DNA of 64,000 nucleotides from Jutongia hominis (GTDB taxonomy: Bacteria > Bacillota > Clostridia > Lachnospirales > Lachnospiraceae). Below the pieces are notes generated by a model. The model did no database searches. It was not told the DNA's origin and saw only the letters and a list, made by a program, of their open reading frames with translations. Positions 45,067 to 54,637 of the stretch are shown one piece after another. Positions within the stretch are counted from its first letter, which is position 1, and each line of letters opens with the position of its first letter. A program made the position numbers and the translations under genes. The stretch covers positions 62,001 through 126,000 of the forward strand of contig NZ_JACRSW010000031.1 of NCBI RefSeq assembly GCF_014384965.1, in the 5' to 3' direction.

Positions 45067-46245
45067 TTACTCCATCTCAATTTCAATACGATCCTGTAAC
45101 GTTGCGATCGCAGAAAGCATTTCTTCATAGTTATCATATTTATAATATAAATAAACAATTCTCTGATTCATATAATCATCAATCGTTCCACCCGGCTGAA
45201 CCATCTCAATTCTCTTAAAGACATGTGATTCCACATCTTCAGGAATCTTATAACTTACCACTTTACCGTTTCTAGGGGCAAAGACACCAAAATGACCGCA
45301 ATATTTCAATTCCGGCTCACCGATCGGAATATCAGAAATACTTTCTCCTAACGCATTTCTGATATAAGCTTCATGCCAAGGAAAACCGGTAAACATCTCA
45401 GATAATGTTAAGAACTGGTTACCAAAGCATCTTCTCATCATCTCTATGATATATGGCTGTCCGTCACGCACAATATACTGTAAGCACAAAATACCATCTT
45501 TCAGGTCAAGATCCTCTACGATCGACTCAATGATAGAAATAAGCTGTCCTTTGATCTGATCAATTCCTTCCGCAGGTAATGTCTCTGCCTGGATCAAATA
45601 TGGATTTACAATAGAAAGACAGTTATTACTTGTATAAACTTTTACTTTTCTGTCAATAACAAATGCCGTGAAAGACTGCTGCTTACCAATAATATAAGGT
45701 TCCACAATAATCTTTTTATCTCTTGATTTATTATATGCATTTTCAATTGCTTCTACTGCTTCTTCTACGTTATCCGCACGCAGAATTCCTTTACCACCGG
45801 TTAAATCATTCGCTTTTACAATAATTGGATATTCGCATTCTTTTGCATAATTTAATGCTTCTTCCTTCTTAGTAAAACTTAACGATCTCGGTGAAGGAAT
45901 ATCTTTCTCAATACAATATTTCTTAAAAAGATCCTTATGATGCATGATCATTGCATTTTCATAAGTATCATGACCCGGCCAGCCCATTTTTTCTGCGACA
46001 TACGCAGATGTGAGTACACCAAAATCATTCGCACAGCTGATAATTCTCCAAATATCATTTTCCTGACAGATTTTTAAGATTGCTTCTTTATCCGAATAAT
46101 CTGCCGGAATATATTCATCAGCATATTGATGTCCGACCAGGTTTGGCATATTTCCGGTTGTCACAACATAATAACCTAATTCTTTTGCCTTTTTAATAAT
46201 TGGTACTTCACAGAAACTACCATTTAAAATTAATACCTTTTTCAT
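45067..46245 (-). CDS. ATP-grasp ligase
   Basis: The 392-residue enzyme has an N-terminal pre-ATP-grasp domain (KVLILNGSFCEVPIIKKAKE), the ATP-binding segment YPIIVKANDLTGGKGI, and the metal-binding end YIIEMMRRCFGNQFL. It resembles the carbamoyl-phosphate/biotin-carboxylase-like ATP-grasp group used for carboxylate-amine or peptide ligations. In a glycan locus such ligases can attach amino acids to amino-sugars, which would fit the nearby wecE; this is inference. AGGAG 7 bases before MKKVLIL sets the start 24 bases inside the longest frame. Confidence 0.85.
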   Translation of the reverse strand: MKKVLILNGSFCEVPIIKKAKELGYYVVTTGNMPNLVGHQYADEYIPADYSDKEAILKICQENDIWRIISCANDFGVLTSAYVAEKMGWPGHDTYENAMIMHHKDLFKKYCIEKDIPSPRSLSFTKKEEALNYAKECEYPIIVKANDLTGGKGILRADNVEEAVEAIENAYNKSRDKKIIVEPYIIGKQQSFTAFVIDRKVKVYTSNNCLSIVNPYLIQAETLPAEGIDQIKGQLISIIESIVEDLDLKDGILCLQYIVRDGQPYIIEMMRRCFGNQFLTLSEMFTGFPWHEAYIRNALGESISDIPIGEPELKYCGHFGVFAPRNGKVVSYKIPEDVESHVFKRIEMVQPGGTIDDYMNQRIVYLYYKYDNYEEMLSAIATLQDRIEIEME

Positions 46246-46265
46246 TGTAACTCTCCTTTGTTCTA

Positions 46266-47222
46266 TCATTTATTGTTCTTTTTTTCTTCATCCTCATCAA
46301 TATTGATCATATCTTTTAATGCAAACTGTGGTGCGTTGTTGATACAGATATAGATACGTCCGATATATTCTCCTATCAGTCCTAAGAAGAACATCATCAA
46401 ACCACCGATCAGCAGCAGCACTGCCATGTTAGAGCTATATCCTGCTAACACTTCCGGATGCAGGATCTTTCGTATAATAACATAAATTCCAAAAATAAAG
46501 CCGATCATTGCACAGATCATACCTGCAAACGTAGACATGCGTAACGGCTTTTCTGAAAATGCAGTAAAACCATTCATCCACAAACCAAATAACTTTTTAA
46601 AGTTATAACCGGAACGACCTTCTGCTCTTTCCTGATGGTCAATCTCGACATTAGCCATATTTCTTGTAACACGTAAGATCAATCCATGTACAAATGGATA
46701 TGCATTCTTATATTTGATCACTTCATCTAAGACAAAACGACGAAATACATAAAAGCTGTTCAAATCAATATCTTTTGGTTTTCCAACCAGAAAGTCAGAC
46801 ATCAATGAGCTGACCTTCGATCCGAAATTACGGAATAAAGAATGTTTCTTCTTGGAATACTTCGCAGATACCAGATCATATCCTTCTTTTAGTTTATCAA
46901 TCAAACGGAACATCTCTTCCGGCGGATTCTGTCCATCATCATCCAGACACATGACAATATCTCCGGTCACATAATTAAATCCAGCCATCAAGGCAGAATG
47001 CTGACCAAAGTTTCTTGAGAAAGACAACACTTTGATCTTTTTATTCTCCTTTGCCAATTTTCGGAGTACATCTATCGTGCCATCTTTGGAATAGTCATTC
47101 ACACAGACCACTTCATAATCATATCCACCATGATTCTGAACTGTCGTAATCACTCGTCCGATGACATCTGCTACGGTATGCTCTGAATTATAGCATGGAA
47201 TTACAAATGATATCTTTTCCAT
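46266..47222 (-). CDS. GtrB/ArnC-like polyprenyl-phosphate glycosyltransferase
   Basis: The 318-residue protein has a GT2 domain of the dolichol-phosphate-mannose-synthase type (ISFVIPCYNSEHTVADVI, VCVNDYSKDGT, SRNFGQHSALMAGF, VMCLDDDGQNPPEEM) and two C-terminal membrane helices (about 228-255 and 265-292). It makes polyprenyl-phosphate-linked sugars for use outside the membrane. Its start overlaps the epimerase stop by one base (TAATG) with GGAGGAG upstream. Together with the SMR pair it forms a sugar-lipid supply module. Confidence 0.92.
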   Translation of the reverse strand: MEKISFVIPCYNSEHTVADVIGRVITTVQNHGGYDYEVVCVNDYSKDGTIDVLRKLAKENKKIKVLSFSRNFGQHSALMAGFNYVTGDIVMCLDDDGQNPPEEMFRLIDKLKEGYDLVSAKYSKKKHSLFRNFGSKVSSLMSDFLVGKPKDIDLNSFYVFRRFVLDEVIKYKNAYPFVHGLILRVTRNMANVEIDHQERAEGRSGYNFKKLFGLWMNGFTAFSEKPLRMSTFAGMICAMIGFIFGIYVIIRKILHPEVLAGYSSNMAVLLLIGGLMMFFLGLIGEYIGRIYICINNAPQFALKDMINIDEDEEKKNNK

Positions 47223-48121
47223 TATTTTTCTCCTCCATTTATCACTTCTGCATAATCCAAAATGGCATCCTCAATCGAAATAACAGGTTTATATCCAAGA
47301 TCTTTGCATATCTTATCAATAGATACATCCCAGACATAGTCATCCATTTTGTCTTCTGTTCCGCTAAATGTAATTTCAGAATCGGACTTCAAAATCTCTT
47401 TGCATTTGCATGCAAGATCATAATTAGAGATCAAGTTATAACTTCCAAGATTATAAACTCCGGTTGCATCCGAACAGATAGCCAGATAAAGAGCCTGTGC
47501 AATATCTTTTGCATGAACATAAGTCTGCTTTCTGCTTCCTTTTCCGCTTAAAACGATCGGCTTGTTCTCCAGACATGCTCTGACAAATGTCGGAAAGATC
47601 GTCTTTTCATTCATTCCTTCTCCTACAGGTGCTGAAATACGGAATGAAATTGTCTTTAATCCATGGTGTCTGTGTGCGTAGTCTGCCAACATCTCCTGTG
47701 CTACTTTTGTTGTGTGGTAAACAGTTGGTGGACACAATGGATGTTCTTCTGTGATCGGATGCTGAATCGGTTTCCCGATTACCGGAAGGCTTGACAACTC
47801 AGCCAGTCTTTCAATTCCATTCGCTTCACACATTTCCAACAGACGCTGCATACCACTGCAATTGTGTACCACAATTTCAACACCATAAGGCTCTTTACGC
47901 ATATCTGCCGCCAAATGGATCACCGCATCTATTTTTACGGAAACCTTGTTTGGAATTTCAAAAATATCATCTGATGACATATCACAGCAAACATACTCGT
48001 CTACTTTTGAAGTTGCCTCTGCTCTTCTTCCCATACCAATGACATACATTCCTTTATCTTTTAAATAACGACAGACATGTGTGCCTATAAATCCATTGGA
48101 ACCTGTCACTAAAACATTCAT
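47222..48121 (-). CDS. NAD-dependent epimerase/dehydratase
   Basis: The 299-residue extended SDR has the Rossmann motif VTGSNGFIGTHVCRYL, and the catalytic Tyr and Lys in TVYHTTKVAQEML. It probably forms the nucleotide sugar used by the GtrB-like enzyme encoded just downstream, with which it is translationally coupled. The start is the second ATG (M3 of the longest frame) because GGAG stands 7 bases before it but only one base before the first ATG. Confidence 0.88.
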   Translation of the reverse strand: MNVLVTGSNGFIGTHVCRYLKDKGMYVIGMGRRAEATSKVDEYVCCDMSSDDIFEIPNKVSVKIDAVIHLAADMRKEPYGVEIVVHNCSGMQRLLEMCEANGIERLAELSSLPVIGKPIQHPITEEHPLCPPTVYHTTKVAQEMLADYAHRHHGLKTISFRISAPVGEGMNEKTIFPTFVRACLENKPIVLSGKGSRKQTYVHAKDIAQALYLAICSDATGVYNLGSYNLISNYDLACKCKEILKSDSEITFSGTEDKMDDYVWDVSIDKICKDLGYKPVISIEDAILDYAEVINGGEK

Positions 48122-48123
48122 AA

Positions 48124-49080
48124 TCATTCTCCTTTTCTGTTTCTCTCTTTTTTCTTTGTAAAAAACTGTTTACTGTTTATGATAAAATGTAATACATATG
48201 CTGCTGCAAACACACTGATATATGCTACAGGTATATTAACCGGAAAGCATAATCTTTCACAAAACGGCAATACAATCATCTGTACAATATATACTTCTAA
48301 CGTAATCTCACTTAACATTTTCACAATATGACATTGACACAATTTTCGGAATTTTGCTTCTGTTTCCATCGACATACCAAAACGCATCATTGCATATACA
48401 AAGATCACAACCATAAATTGTGTTAAAAACTGTAATGGCAAAAATGCCGGATAAATCAAAAAGATAACACGTAATGCTCCCCATAGAACAACAGCCATTG
48501 CCGCAAGAACGAAAAATCGAATTTTTTTATCATGCGAATAGGTCTTTTTTCTCATATAAGCTCCCATTAACATAATAAAGAAATAATAGATCCATTTAAA
48601 CAATGACAGATCTTTTCCCTCTACGGAAAAAGAATGTATGTCCATGCATGTAAAATATACTACAAAGTATACTACAACTACAGCAAACATGCTACCTGAC
48701 ACAATTACATCTTTTTGTTTTTTTACAATAAAATAATATAAGATATAAAAAACAACAATAGCGGCAACAAACCACCACTTGGTAGGATAAATAAATAATT
48801 CTACAAAATCACAGATATTTCCTACTACCGTTTCACCACACAATAACAGAATAACTGCTCCCGCAAAAACAGTCGGATAGATTCTTTTTATCTTCCCCCA
48901 ATACCAGGAAGCAAAATCCGTTTTTATATTTACAAGCAAAAAACCACTGATACAAAAAAACAATCCATTACCGAATGATCCGCCTAATGCCATAAATTCA
49001 CTTGGATACATGTTGCCCAGATGTGAATTTGTGATCAATATGGATGCCAGTGCCTTTAATAAATATATAAAACCAAACAT
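48124..49080 (-). CDS. Membrane acyltransferase (acyltransferase 3 family)
   Basis: The 318-residue polytopic protein has about nine to ten helices and recognisable family phrases such as LKALASILITNSHLGNM near the N-terminus and GLFFCISGFLL. The histidine in SHLGN sits where the family has its catalytic His. It is likely an O- or N-acetyltransferase modifying sugars at the membrane. It lies 13 bases after the TPR gene and 2 bases before the epimerase start, so is clearly co-transcribed. It lacks a C-terminal SGNH domain. Confidence 0.82.
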   Translation of the reverse strand: MFGFIYLLKALASILITNSHLGNMYPSEFMALGGSFGNGLFFCISGFLLVNIKTDFASWYWGKIKRIYPTVFAGAVILLLCGETVVGNICDFVELFIYPTKWWFVAAIVVFYILYYFIVKKQKDVIVSGSMFAVVVVYFVVYFTCMDIHSFSVEGKDLSLFKWIYYFFIMLMGAYMRKKTYSHDKKIRFFVLAAMAVVLWGALRVIFLIYPAFLPLQFLTQFMVVIFVYAMMRFGMSMETEAKFRKLCQCHIVKMLSEITLEVYIVQMIVLPFCERLCFPVNIPVAYISVFAAAYVLHFIINSKQFFTKKKERNRKGE

Positions 49081-49093
49081 ACTTTCCTCATTT

Positions 49094-49852
49094 CTATTGT
49101 GCTGCTAAAACATCCAGTCTCTGTCGTGCTAAAATCCCTCTGTCTGAATTGTTGTCAAGCAAAGCAACTTTTTCAAAATAGTATTTTGCTTCATCAATAT
49201 TATTTTGCTGCTCATAACATCTGCCTATAAAATACAAGATACTTTGGTCATTATTATCCAGAGAATCTGCTTCTAATAATTTTTTTAAGGCTTTATCATA
49301 ATTGCCCCAGTTGTATTGCTGGCGACCCTTCACAAAAAGATCGTTTGCCTGACGACCCTTTGTCTTTTCTTCGTTTTTTCCACCAAGTGCAACAAATAAC
49401 TGTTTTCCTTCTGAATACTCAAAATTTGATTTTGTAAAATCCTTTAGTAATGATTTTGCCTTCTTTTTATCATCATTCTGGTAAAATTCATATGCACTTT
49501 TGATCAAATTATCGCGTGCATACAGATTCTTTCCTGCTTTATCAATGATCTTCTTATCTTCATCCAGTTTCTTTTCCGACTCTTCCTGTTTTTTCGTAAG
49601 CGACTCGTTTTCCTTTTTCAAGGTATCATTTTGTGCCACTACTTTCTTATACTCACTGACTTCATAAGAATCCTTTGCAAAAGGATGACCAATAGCAAAA
49701 ATTCCAACAATCCCCACTAACATACCCAACAGAAAAAACAGTACATTCTTTTTACCGGAACTGTTTTTTCTCTCTATTCTGCTTCTTTCCGAAAGTGGAA
49801 GCCGCGAAAGATCCACATCTTTTTCACTGTCCATATTTTCAGACCTATCCAT
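49094..49852 (-). CDS. Membrane-anchored coiled-coil and TPR protein
   Basis: The 252-residue protein has a charged cytoplasmic N-terminus, one membrane helix (about 37-57), a coiled coil (about 68-108, rich in KKENESLTKKQEES) and C-terminal TPR units (about 165-245, with YNWGNYDKALKKLLEAD and CYEQQNNIDEAKYYFEKV). It is probably extracytoplasmic and a scaffold or assembly factor for glycan export or ligation; this is inferred from position between wecE and the acyltransferase. GGAGGAAAAGG precedes the ATG. Confidence 0.8.
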   Translation of the reverse strand: MDRSENMDSEKDVDLSRLPLSERSRIERKNSSGKKNVLFFLLGMLVGIVGIFAIGHPFAKDSYEVSEYKKVVAQNDTLKKENESLTKKQEESEKKLDEDKKIIDKAGKNLYARDNLIKSAYEFYQNDDKKKAKSLLKDFTKSNFEYSEGKQLFVALGGKNEEKTKGRQANDLFVKGRQQYNWGNYDKALKKLLEADSLDNNDQSILYFIGRCYEQQNNIDEAKYYFEKVALLDNNSDRGILARQRLDVLAAQ

Positions 49853-49872
49853 CCTTTTCCTCCATCGTCATT

Positions 49873-51000
49873 CTATTTATAAAATGTATGGATCAAATCC
49901 ATAACTTTCTTGGCATCCTGTTCATCCAGCTCATAATACATCGGAAGACGTATAATTCTTTCACTTTCTTTTGTTGTATACTTATCTTCACCATGAAATC
50001 TTCCATACTCTTTTCCTGCCGGTGCAGTATGCAAAGGTATATAATGGAACACCGCCGTCACACCATTCTCTTTCAAGTAAGAGATCAATGCACTTCTTTC
50101 TTCGAGATCTTTTGCCTTAATATAGAACATATGAGCATTATGTTCACAATACTCCGGTACATATGGAAGTTCTATCTTTCCGGCTTCTTTTAAGTCTTTT
50201 AATCCTTCATAATATCTGTTCCAGCTTTGTAATCTGTTCTCATTGATCTCGTCTGCCTTCTGCAGCTGTGCCCACAGATATGCCGCATTCATATCGCTCG
50301 GTAAATAAGACGAGCCTGCTTCTACCCAGGTATATTTATCAATCTGTCCTCTAAAGAACTTGCTACGGTTCGTTCCTTTTTCACGGATGATTTCTGCAAG
50401 CTCTGCATTTTTGCCATCACGGATCAATAAAGCTCCGCCTTCACCCATACTATAGTTCTTAGTCTCATGAAAACTGTAGCATCCGTAATCACCGATCGTA
50501 CCTAGAGCCTTTCCTTTATATGTACTCATAACACCCTGTGCAGCATCTTCTACTACATATAAATTATGCTTTTTGGCAATTTCCATGATCTTGTCCATCT
50601 CACAGGATACTCCTGCATAATGAACCGGCACGATTGCTTTTGTCTTTTCTGTAATAGCATCTTCGATCAGATTTTCATCAATATTCATTGTCTTTGGATT
50701 GATATCAACAAAAACAGCCGTTGCTCCTCTTAAAACAAAAGCATCGGCAGTAGATACAAATGTATACGCCGGCATGATCACCTCATCTCCGGGCTGAATA
50801 TCAAGCAGTAATGCAGCCAATTCTGTTGCATGTGTACACGAAGTTGTCAACAAAACCTTAGCAGCACCGGTCTTGTCCTCAAACCATTTATTACATTTCT
50901 TAGTGAACTGTCCATCTCCGCAAATCTTCTGAGCCTTTACAGCTTCTTCAATATATTTAATTTCTTCTCCTACATAAGGTGGTTTATTAAAACTTATCAT
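49873..51000 (-). CDS. wecE: dTDP-4-amino-4,6-dideoxygalactose transaminase-like PLP enzyme
   Basis: The 375-residue DegT/DnrJ/EryC1/StrS aminotransferase follows enterobacterial WecE (RffA) closely from end to end as I remember that protein. Matching stretches include CGDGQFTKKC, LLLDIQPGDEVIMPAYTFVS, VPVHYAGVSCEMD, VVEDAAQGVMSTYKGKALG, REKGTNRSKFFRGQIDKYTW and YTTKESERI. The PLP lysine is in SFHETKNYSMGEGGA. WecE converts dTDP-4-keto-6-deoxyglucose to dTDP-Fuc4N with glutamate. The dTDP-sugar precursor genes (rmlA/rmlB) are not in the window. AAAGGAG precedes the start, and a perfect sigma-A promoter lies about 60 bases upstream. Confidence 0.92.
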   Translation of the reverse strand: MISFNKPPYVGEEIKYIEEAVKAQKICGDGQFTKKCNKWFEDKTGAAKVLLTTSCTHATELAALLLDIQPGDEVIMPAYTFVSTADAFVLRGATAVFVDINPKTMNIDENLIEDAITEKTKAIVPVHYAGVSCEMDKIMEIAKKHNLYVVEDAAQGVMSTYKGKALGTIGDYGCYSFHETKNYSMGEGGALLIRDGKNAELAEIIREKGTNRSKFFRGQIDKYTWVEAGSSYLPSDMNAAYLWAQLQKADEINENRLQSWNRYYEGLKDLKEAGKIELPYVPEYCEHNAHMFYIKAKDLEERSALISYLKENGVTAVFHYIPLHTAPAGKEYGRFHGEDKYTTKESERIIRLPMYYELDEQDAKKVMDLIHTFYK

Positions 51001-51057
51001 TTTCTACTCCTTTATATATCTTTCTACATCCGACAGATACTATAATCACAATTTATT

Positions 51058-51086
51058 ATTATATCTCATTTCAAATAGTATGTCAA
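51058..51086 (-). promoter_or_regulatory. Perfect-consensus promoter in front of wecE
   Basis: TTGACA, 17 nt, TATAAT on the minus strand. It sits between the upstream acyltransferase stop (51109) and wecE, and should drive the wecE / TPR / acyltransferase / epimerase block strongly. Confidence 0.88.
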
Positions 51087-51108
51087 TCAAGCCACATTCT
51101 GTCCTATG

Positions 51109-52158
51109 TTAAGCTTTCTCTCCTTCTTTGCAAATCTTTTCAGTTTTTTTTACAAGATAATTTTCAATTTTTTTGCATTGTAACAAACGATATAATCCAT
51201 CAAGTACGGCTGATAACACAAAATCGGTGATCACTAATACCAGTAAGATCAATGCCGGATATTTCCAGCGATAAGTAAATGCTCTGCAATAGTAATAAAA
51301 AATAAAACTATGTGTCAGAAACATATAATATGAATGTTCACCGAGAATTCTCAAAATAGCCCGTAAACCAGGGATTCTGCATAAGAGCAGTGTTAAAAAC
51401 GCAATGCAGAATGTCAAAACCGTATCAAGCAGCCAATACCCGCCCACACCATATCTTATATAGATCACCGGTGGAATCAGTGCAAGCATGATACAATAGA
51501 GCACAGTCTTCTTAGGCATTGTCTTTTTACTTAATTTTTCAAAGAACTTTGTTTTTGCCAAAAGAACACCTAATACAACTGTAAGCATCCACCAGCGATA
51601 CGAATCCGTATCTGTCACTCCCAGACAGCCCGGAATAAAAATTCCTAACACGATCGTTCCGATTGCTCCAAACTTATCATATATTTTAATCGCTGCATAG
51701 ATAATGAACGGCAGTATAAGAGCTAATGACATATACCACCAGGTTCCGTTCAATGTCGGCGTTCCAAACAGATTAGCAAGTCCTAATGCATCGATCACAG
51801 CAAAATACAGATTACTCTGCCACGCTTTTCCGTAAGTGGCTTTCCAGTTTCCCGTCACAACAGCTGCAATCGCCGCAAAAATGTAAATAAAGAAAAAAGG
51901 CATCCATATTTTGATGATTCTTCCGGCAAGATTACTGTCACCTGATTTTTCCTGTTGTTTTGTGATACCATATGCACTGGCAAAAACAAAAATAGCAACA
52001 CATACTTTACCGGCAGATGCGATCATCAATAATATATTTTGTGGAACAAATGGGTGTACATTCATGTCCTTTAATACTCCCGCGTCTCCGAAAAGATGAT
52101 GCACAAACATCAGAATGATAGCTACTCCTTTAAATACATTTGTCTGTTTTTTTGTCAT
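51109..52158 (-). CDS. Membrane acyltransferase (acyltransferase 3 family), second copy
   Basis: The 349-residue polytopic protein has about ten helices and the family N-terminus NVFKGVAIILMFVHHLFGDA with the putative catalytic His pair. Other family-like segments are GKVCVAIFVFASAYGI and LNGTWWYMSLALILPF. It likely O-acetylates the glycan or a lipid-linked sugar. It follows the polytopic membrane gene by 52 bases and ends before the wecE promoter. AAGGGG precedes the ATG. Confidence 0.85.
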   Translation of the reverse strand: MTKKQTNVFKGVAIILMFVHHLFGDAGVLKDMNVHPFVPQNILLMIASAGKVCVAIFVFASAYGITKQQEKSGDSNLAGRIIKIWMPFFFIYIFAAIAAVVTGNWKATYGKAWQSNLYFAVIDALGLANLFGTPTLNGTWWYMSLALILPFIIYAAIKIYDKFGAIGTIVLGIFIPGCLGVTDTDSYRWWMLTVVLGVLLAKTKFFEKLSKKTMPKKTVLYCIMLALIPPVIYIRYGVGGYWLLDTVLTFCIAFLTLLLCRIPGLRAILRILGEHSYYMFLTHSFIFYYYCRAFTYRWKYPALILLVLVITDFVLSAVLDGLYRLLQCKKIENYLVKKTEKICKEGEKA

Positions 52159-52210
52159 TTTATCCCCTTTTCCGCAATATCTCCTATCGCTTTCTTCTCC
52201 TGTTTTTGTT

Positions 52211-53899
52211 TTATTTCACCGTAAAACAATATACTTCATAATTATAGCAGGTATCTACTAACTTCGCTTTGATTTTCTTACGATAATTTTCCTGCAGATA
52301 CTTTGTCAGGATCTCTACCGTACCATTGCCATGCTGTGTCACATAATACAGATTTTCGCGGCTCTTGGCTAATGCTCTGACCGGATTTTCCACATCGTAG
52401 TTATAAAGTATCTGCTGATACATCGGTGTCGGACAGATCCAGCCGCCAAGCGGCACATAGTTACTTGCACTTCCTTTGAGGACATAAAAAACCTCTCTCG
52501 GAAGATCAATGCTCCGGCAATCGATCAGATATAGATTATCCGATGCTTTTGCTATATCATTCAGCAGTCTTTCACATCTTTCCTGCTCCTCTAAATAATT
52601 TGTCGCCGTCTGCTGTTTATTAATAACAGGATATTGTACAAAGCAACAAATCGTGGCAGCAAGCAGAAATCCGGATCCCCAGATCAACGCTGATTTTTTT
52701 CCGGTCAGCATATTATCCAGTAAAAGTGTCAAAAGCATGATCGTTGACATAAACCATATTGCAAAATAGGTTCTTTGCGGAATTCGTCCGTTGCACAAAA
52801 GATACCAGTATTCAGCTACAACAGCACCCCACATCAGCACAACATACCATTTACGATACCCTTTTAATCCAATCAATGCGATCACACTTAATGCCATTGC
52901 AAAATAGACACAAAAGAAACCATCTCCGGATTCGACGATCTTTGCTCCTATTTCCTGTATGATCTTTAGATCCAAATGCAATTTTCTTTTCGAATCATTG
53001 TAGCGGCTGATCTTCTTTAGATTTTCGATCGTATATTTATCATTGTCTGCATAATTCCAGTTAGCAAGCATTTTGACATCATTTTCTGAAAACCCAATAC
53101 TTTTATAAAACTCTTCATTTTCTTTATATTCTGGAAGTTCATAATCAAGAATAGAAGCTCTGCATACATTATATTCTGTATATTCTTTCCAGTCCTTTGC
53201 TTCGTAAACTTTATGATCAATAAAATGAGAAAGTAAAAGGCAGAAAATCAACGTAAAAGAACTCAAAAACAACCTTCTCTGTCTTTTGTACCAATGTTCT
53301 TTTTTAAAAAATCCTTCCTCCAAACAGTAACGCAGCAATAAGATCAGCAAAAATGGCAATGTAGACCAAAACACATCATCACGTATCCAGTATCCTGCCA
53401 TAATCTGAAAAATACCGGCAAGCTGTAGATATGTCTTTCTGGCTTTTAGTCCATAGAAAAAAACAATACCTCCGGTTGCACAGCAAATAGCCGCCAATTG
53501 CGTAAACTGCAACGATATAAATGCGAAATAAGAAAAAAGGACTCCATTTAATGCAGAAAGAACCGTCCCCATAACGTAAGAATATCGTTCTAAAAAAACA
53601 TATGAAACCATCCAGAAGCAGAAAAACGCCAGAACAAACTGGACAATTCCATAAAAATTAACGGCATGAGATAAACTATATAGAAATTTTAAAATAAATC
53701 CATAAATAATATTAGGGAACACAAGATACTGGCTAAAGTCTTCTCCATAATATCCTGCCGCAATGTCATTCATAACAACATCATCATATAAAGCAAAATA
53801 TGACGTTGCAAAAATCTGCGTCAATGCCAGAATGACCAAATTGATCCCAAGTGCAAGAAATAGCTTTCCAACCGAGCTGTTTTTCCACTTTGTATGCAT
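52211..53899 (-). CDS. Polytopic membrane protein, GT-C-like topology
   Basis: The 562-residue protein has about eleven hydrophobic helices and a C-terminal extracytoplasmic portion of about 120 residues. An early outside loop contains ALYDDVVMNDIAAGYYG, with an acidic DD pair as in GT-C transferases that use polyprenyl-linked sugars. I do not recognise a specific family. It would fit as the enzyme that uses a polyprenyl-phosphate sugar outside, or as a polymerase. GGAGG precedes the start, and it follows the GntR gene by 33 bases. Confidence 0.7.
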   Translation of the reverse strand: MHTKWKNSSVGKLFLALGINLVILALTQIFATSYFALYDDVVMNDIAAGYYGEDFSQYLVFPNIIYGFILKFLYSLSHAVNFYGIVQFVLAFFCFWMVSYVFLERYSYVMGTVLSALNGVLFSYFAFISLQFTQLAAICCATGGIVFFYGLKARKTYLQLAGIFQIMAGYWIRDDVFWSTLPFLLILLLRYCLEEGFFKKEHWYKRQRRLFLSSFTLIFCLLLSHFIDHKVYEAKDWKEYTEYNVCRASILDYELPEYKENEEFYKSIGFSENDVKMLANWNYADNDKYTIENLKKISRYNDSKRKLHLDLKIIQEIGAKIVESGDGFFCVYFAMALSVIALIGLKGYRKWYVVLMWGAVVAEYWYLLCNGRIPQRTYFAIWFMSTIMLLTLLLDNMLTGKKSALIWGSGFLLAATICCFVQYPVINKQQTATNYLEEQERCERLLNDIAKASDNLYLIDCRSIDLPREVFYVLKGSASNYVPLGGWICPTPMYQQILYNYDVENPVRALAKSRENLYYVTQHGNGTVEILTKYLQENYRKKIKAKLVDTCYNYEVYCFTVK

Positions 53900-53932
53900 A
53901 AATTTCCTTTCCTCCTGTTATAACGTACCTTT

Positions 53933-54637
53933 TTATTGATCTAATCCGTGTTTTTCCATTAACTTTTCAAGTCCCTGATGTTCAATATTTTCCATAGACT
54001 TAAAAATGTGTTCATTTGCAATTTTTTCTGCACGTTCTTCATCCTTATTCAAGACAGCTTCCAAAATAGCTTTGTGTTCTTCACTCGCTGTCAATGCACG
54101 CTCTCTTGAAGCCAATGTATTCTTGCGGACACGTTCCACATAATGATGGTAATCGGATAAGATATGCTCTAATATCTTACTTCCGCATGCTTTATATAGA
54201 GATAAGTGGAAACGATTATCTAACTCAAAGATCTGTTCCCAGTGTTCCTTTTTAATATGAAATTCACTCAGGTAAATAATCTCTTCCAATTCTTCTGTCT
54301 GTTCTTTTGTAATATGCTCACATGCCCATTTTGCACACAGTCCTTCCAGATAAGAGCGAATGACATAGATATCATAAATATCCTTTGCCGTAATTCCGTT
54401 TACATAAGCACCTTTATTCGGAATAATACTGACAAGTCCTTCTAACTCCAGTTGTCTGAGTGCTTCCCTGACAGGTGTTCTTGACACACCTAATGCCTTA
54501 CTGATGGCTGCCTCCTTCAATTCATCTTTTTCCCTATAATTTCCGGCTAAAATGTCCTCCCTGATCTTACTAAATACCTTTCCTCTCAAAGAGTATTTGT
54601 CCATTTCTTCTTTGCCACCTGCATAATTATCCATCAT
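53933..54637 (-). CDS. GntR-family transcriptional regulator (FadR/FCD subfamily)
   Basis: The 234-residue regulator has a winged-helix domain (about 18-85: REDILAGNYREKDELKEAAI, SRTPVREALRQLELEGLV) and a C-terminal FCD ligand-binding domain with the metal-site residues spread through ELDNRFHLSLYKACG and SEEHKAILEAVLNKD. It is the first gene of the minus-strand glycan series, behind a consensus promoter, and divergent from the O-antigen ligase-like gene. It therefore probably controls one or both directions in response to a small acidic metabolite. The start may alternatively be codon 12. Confidence 0.9.
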   Translation of the reverse strand: MMDNYAGGKEEMDKYSLRGKVFSKIREDILAGNYREKDELKEAAISKALGVSRTPVREALRQLELEGLVSIIPNKGAYVNGITAKDIYDIYVIRSYLEGLCAKWACEHITKEQTEELEEIIYLSEFHIKKEHWEQIFELDNRFHLSLYKACGSKILEHILSDYHHYVERVRKNTLASRERALTASEEHKAILEAVLNKDEERAEKIANEHIFKSMENIEHQGLEKLMEKHGLDQ

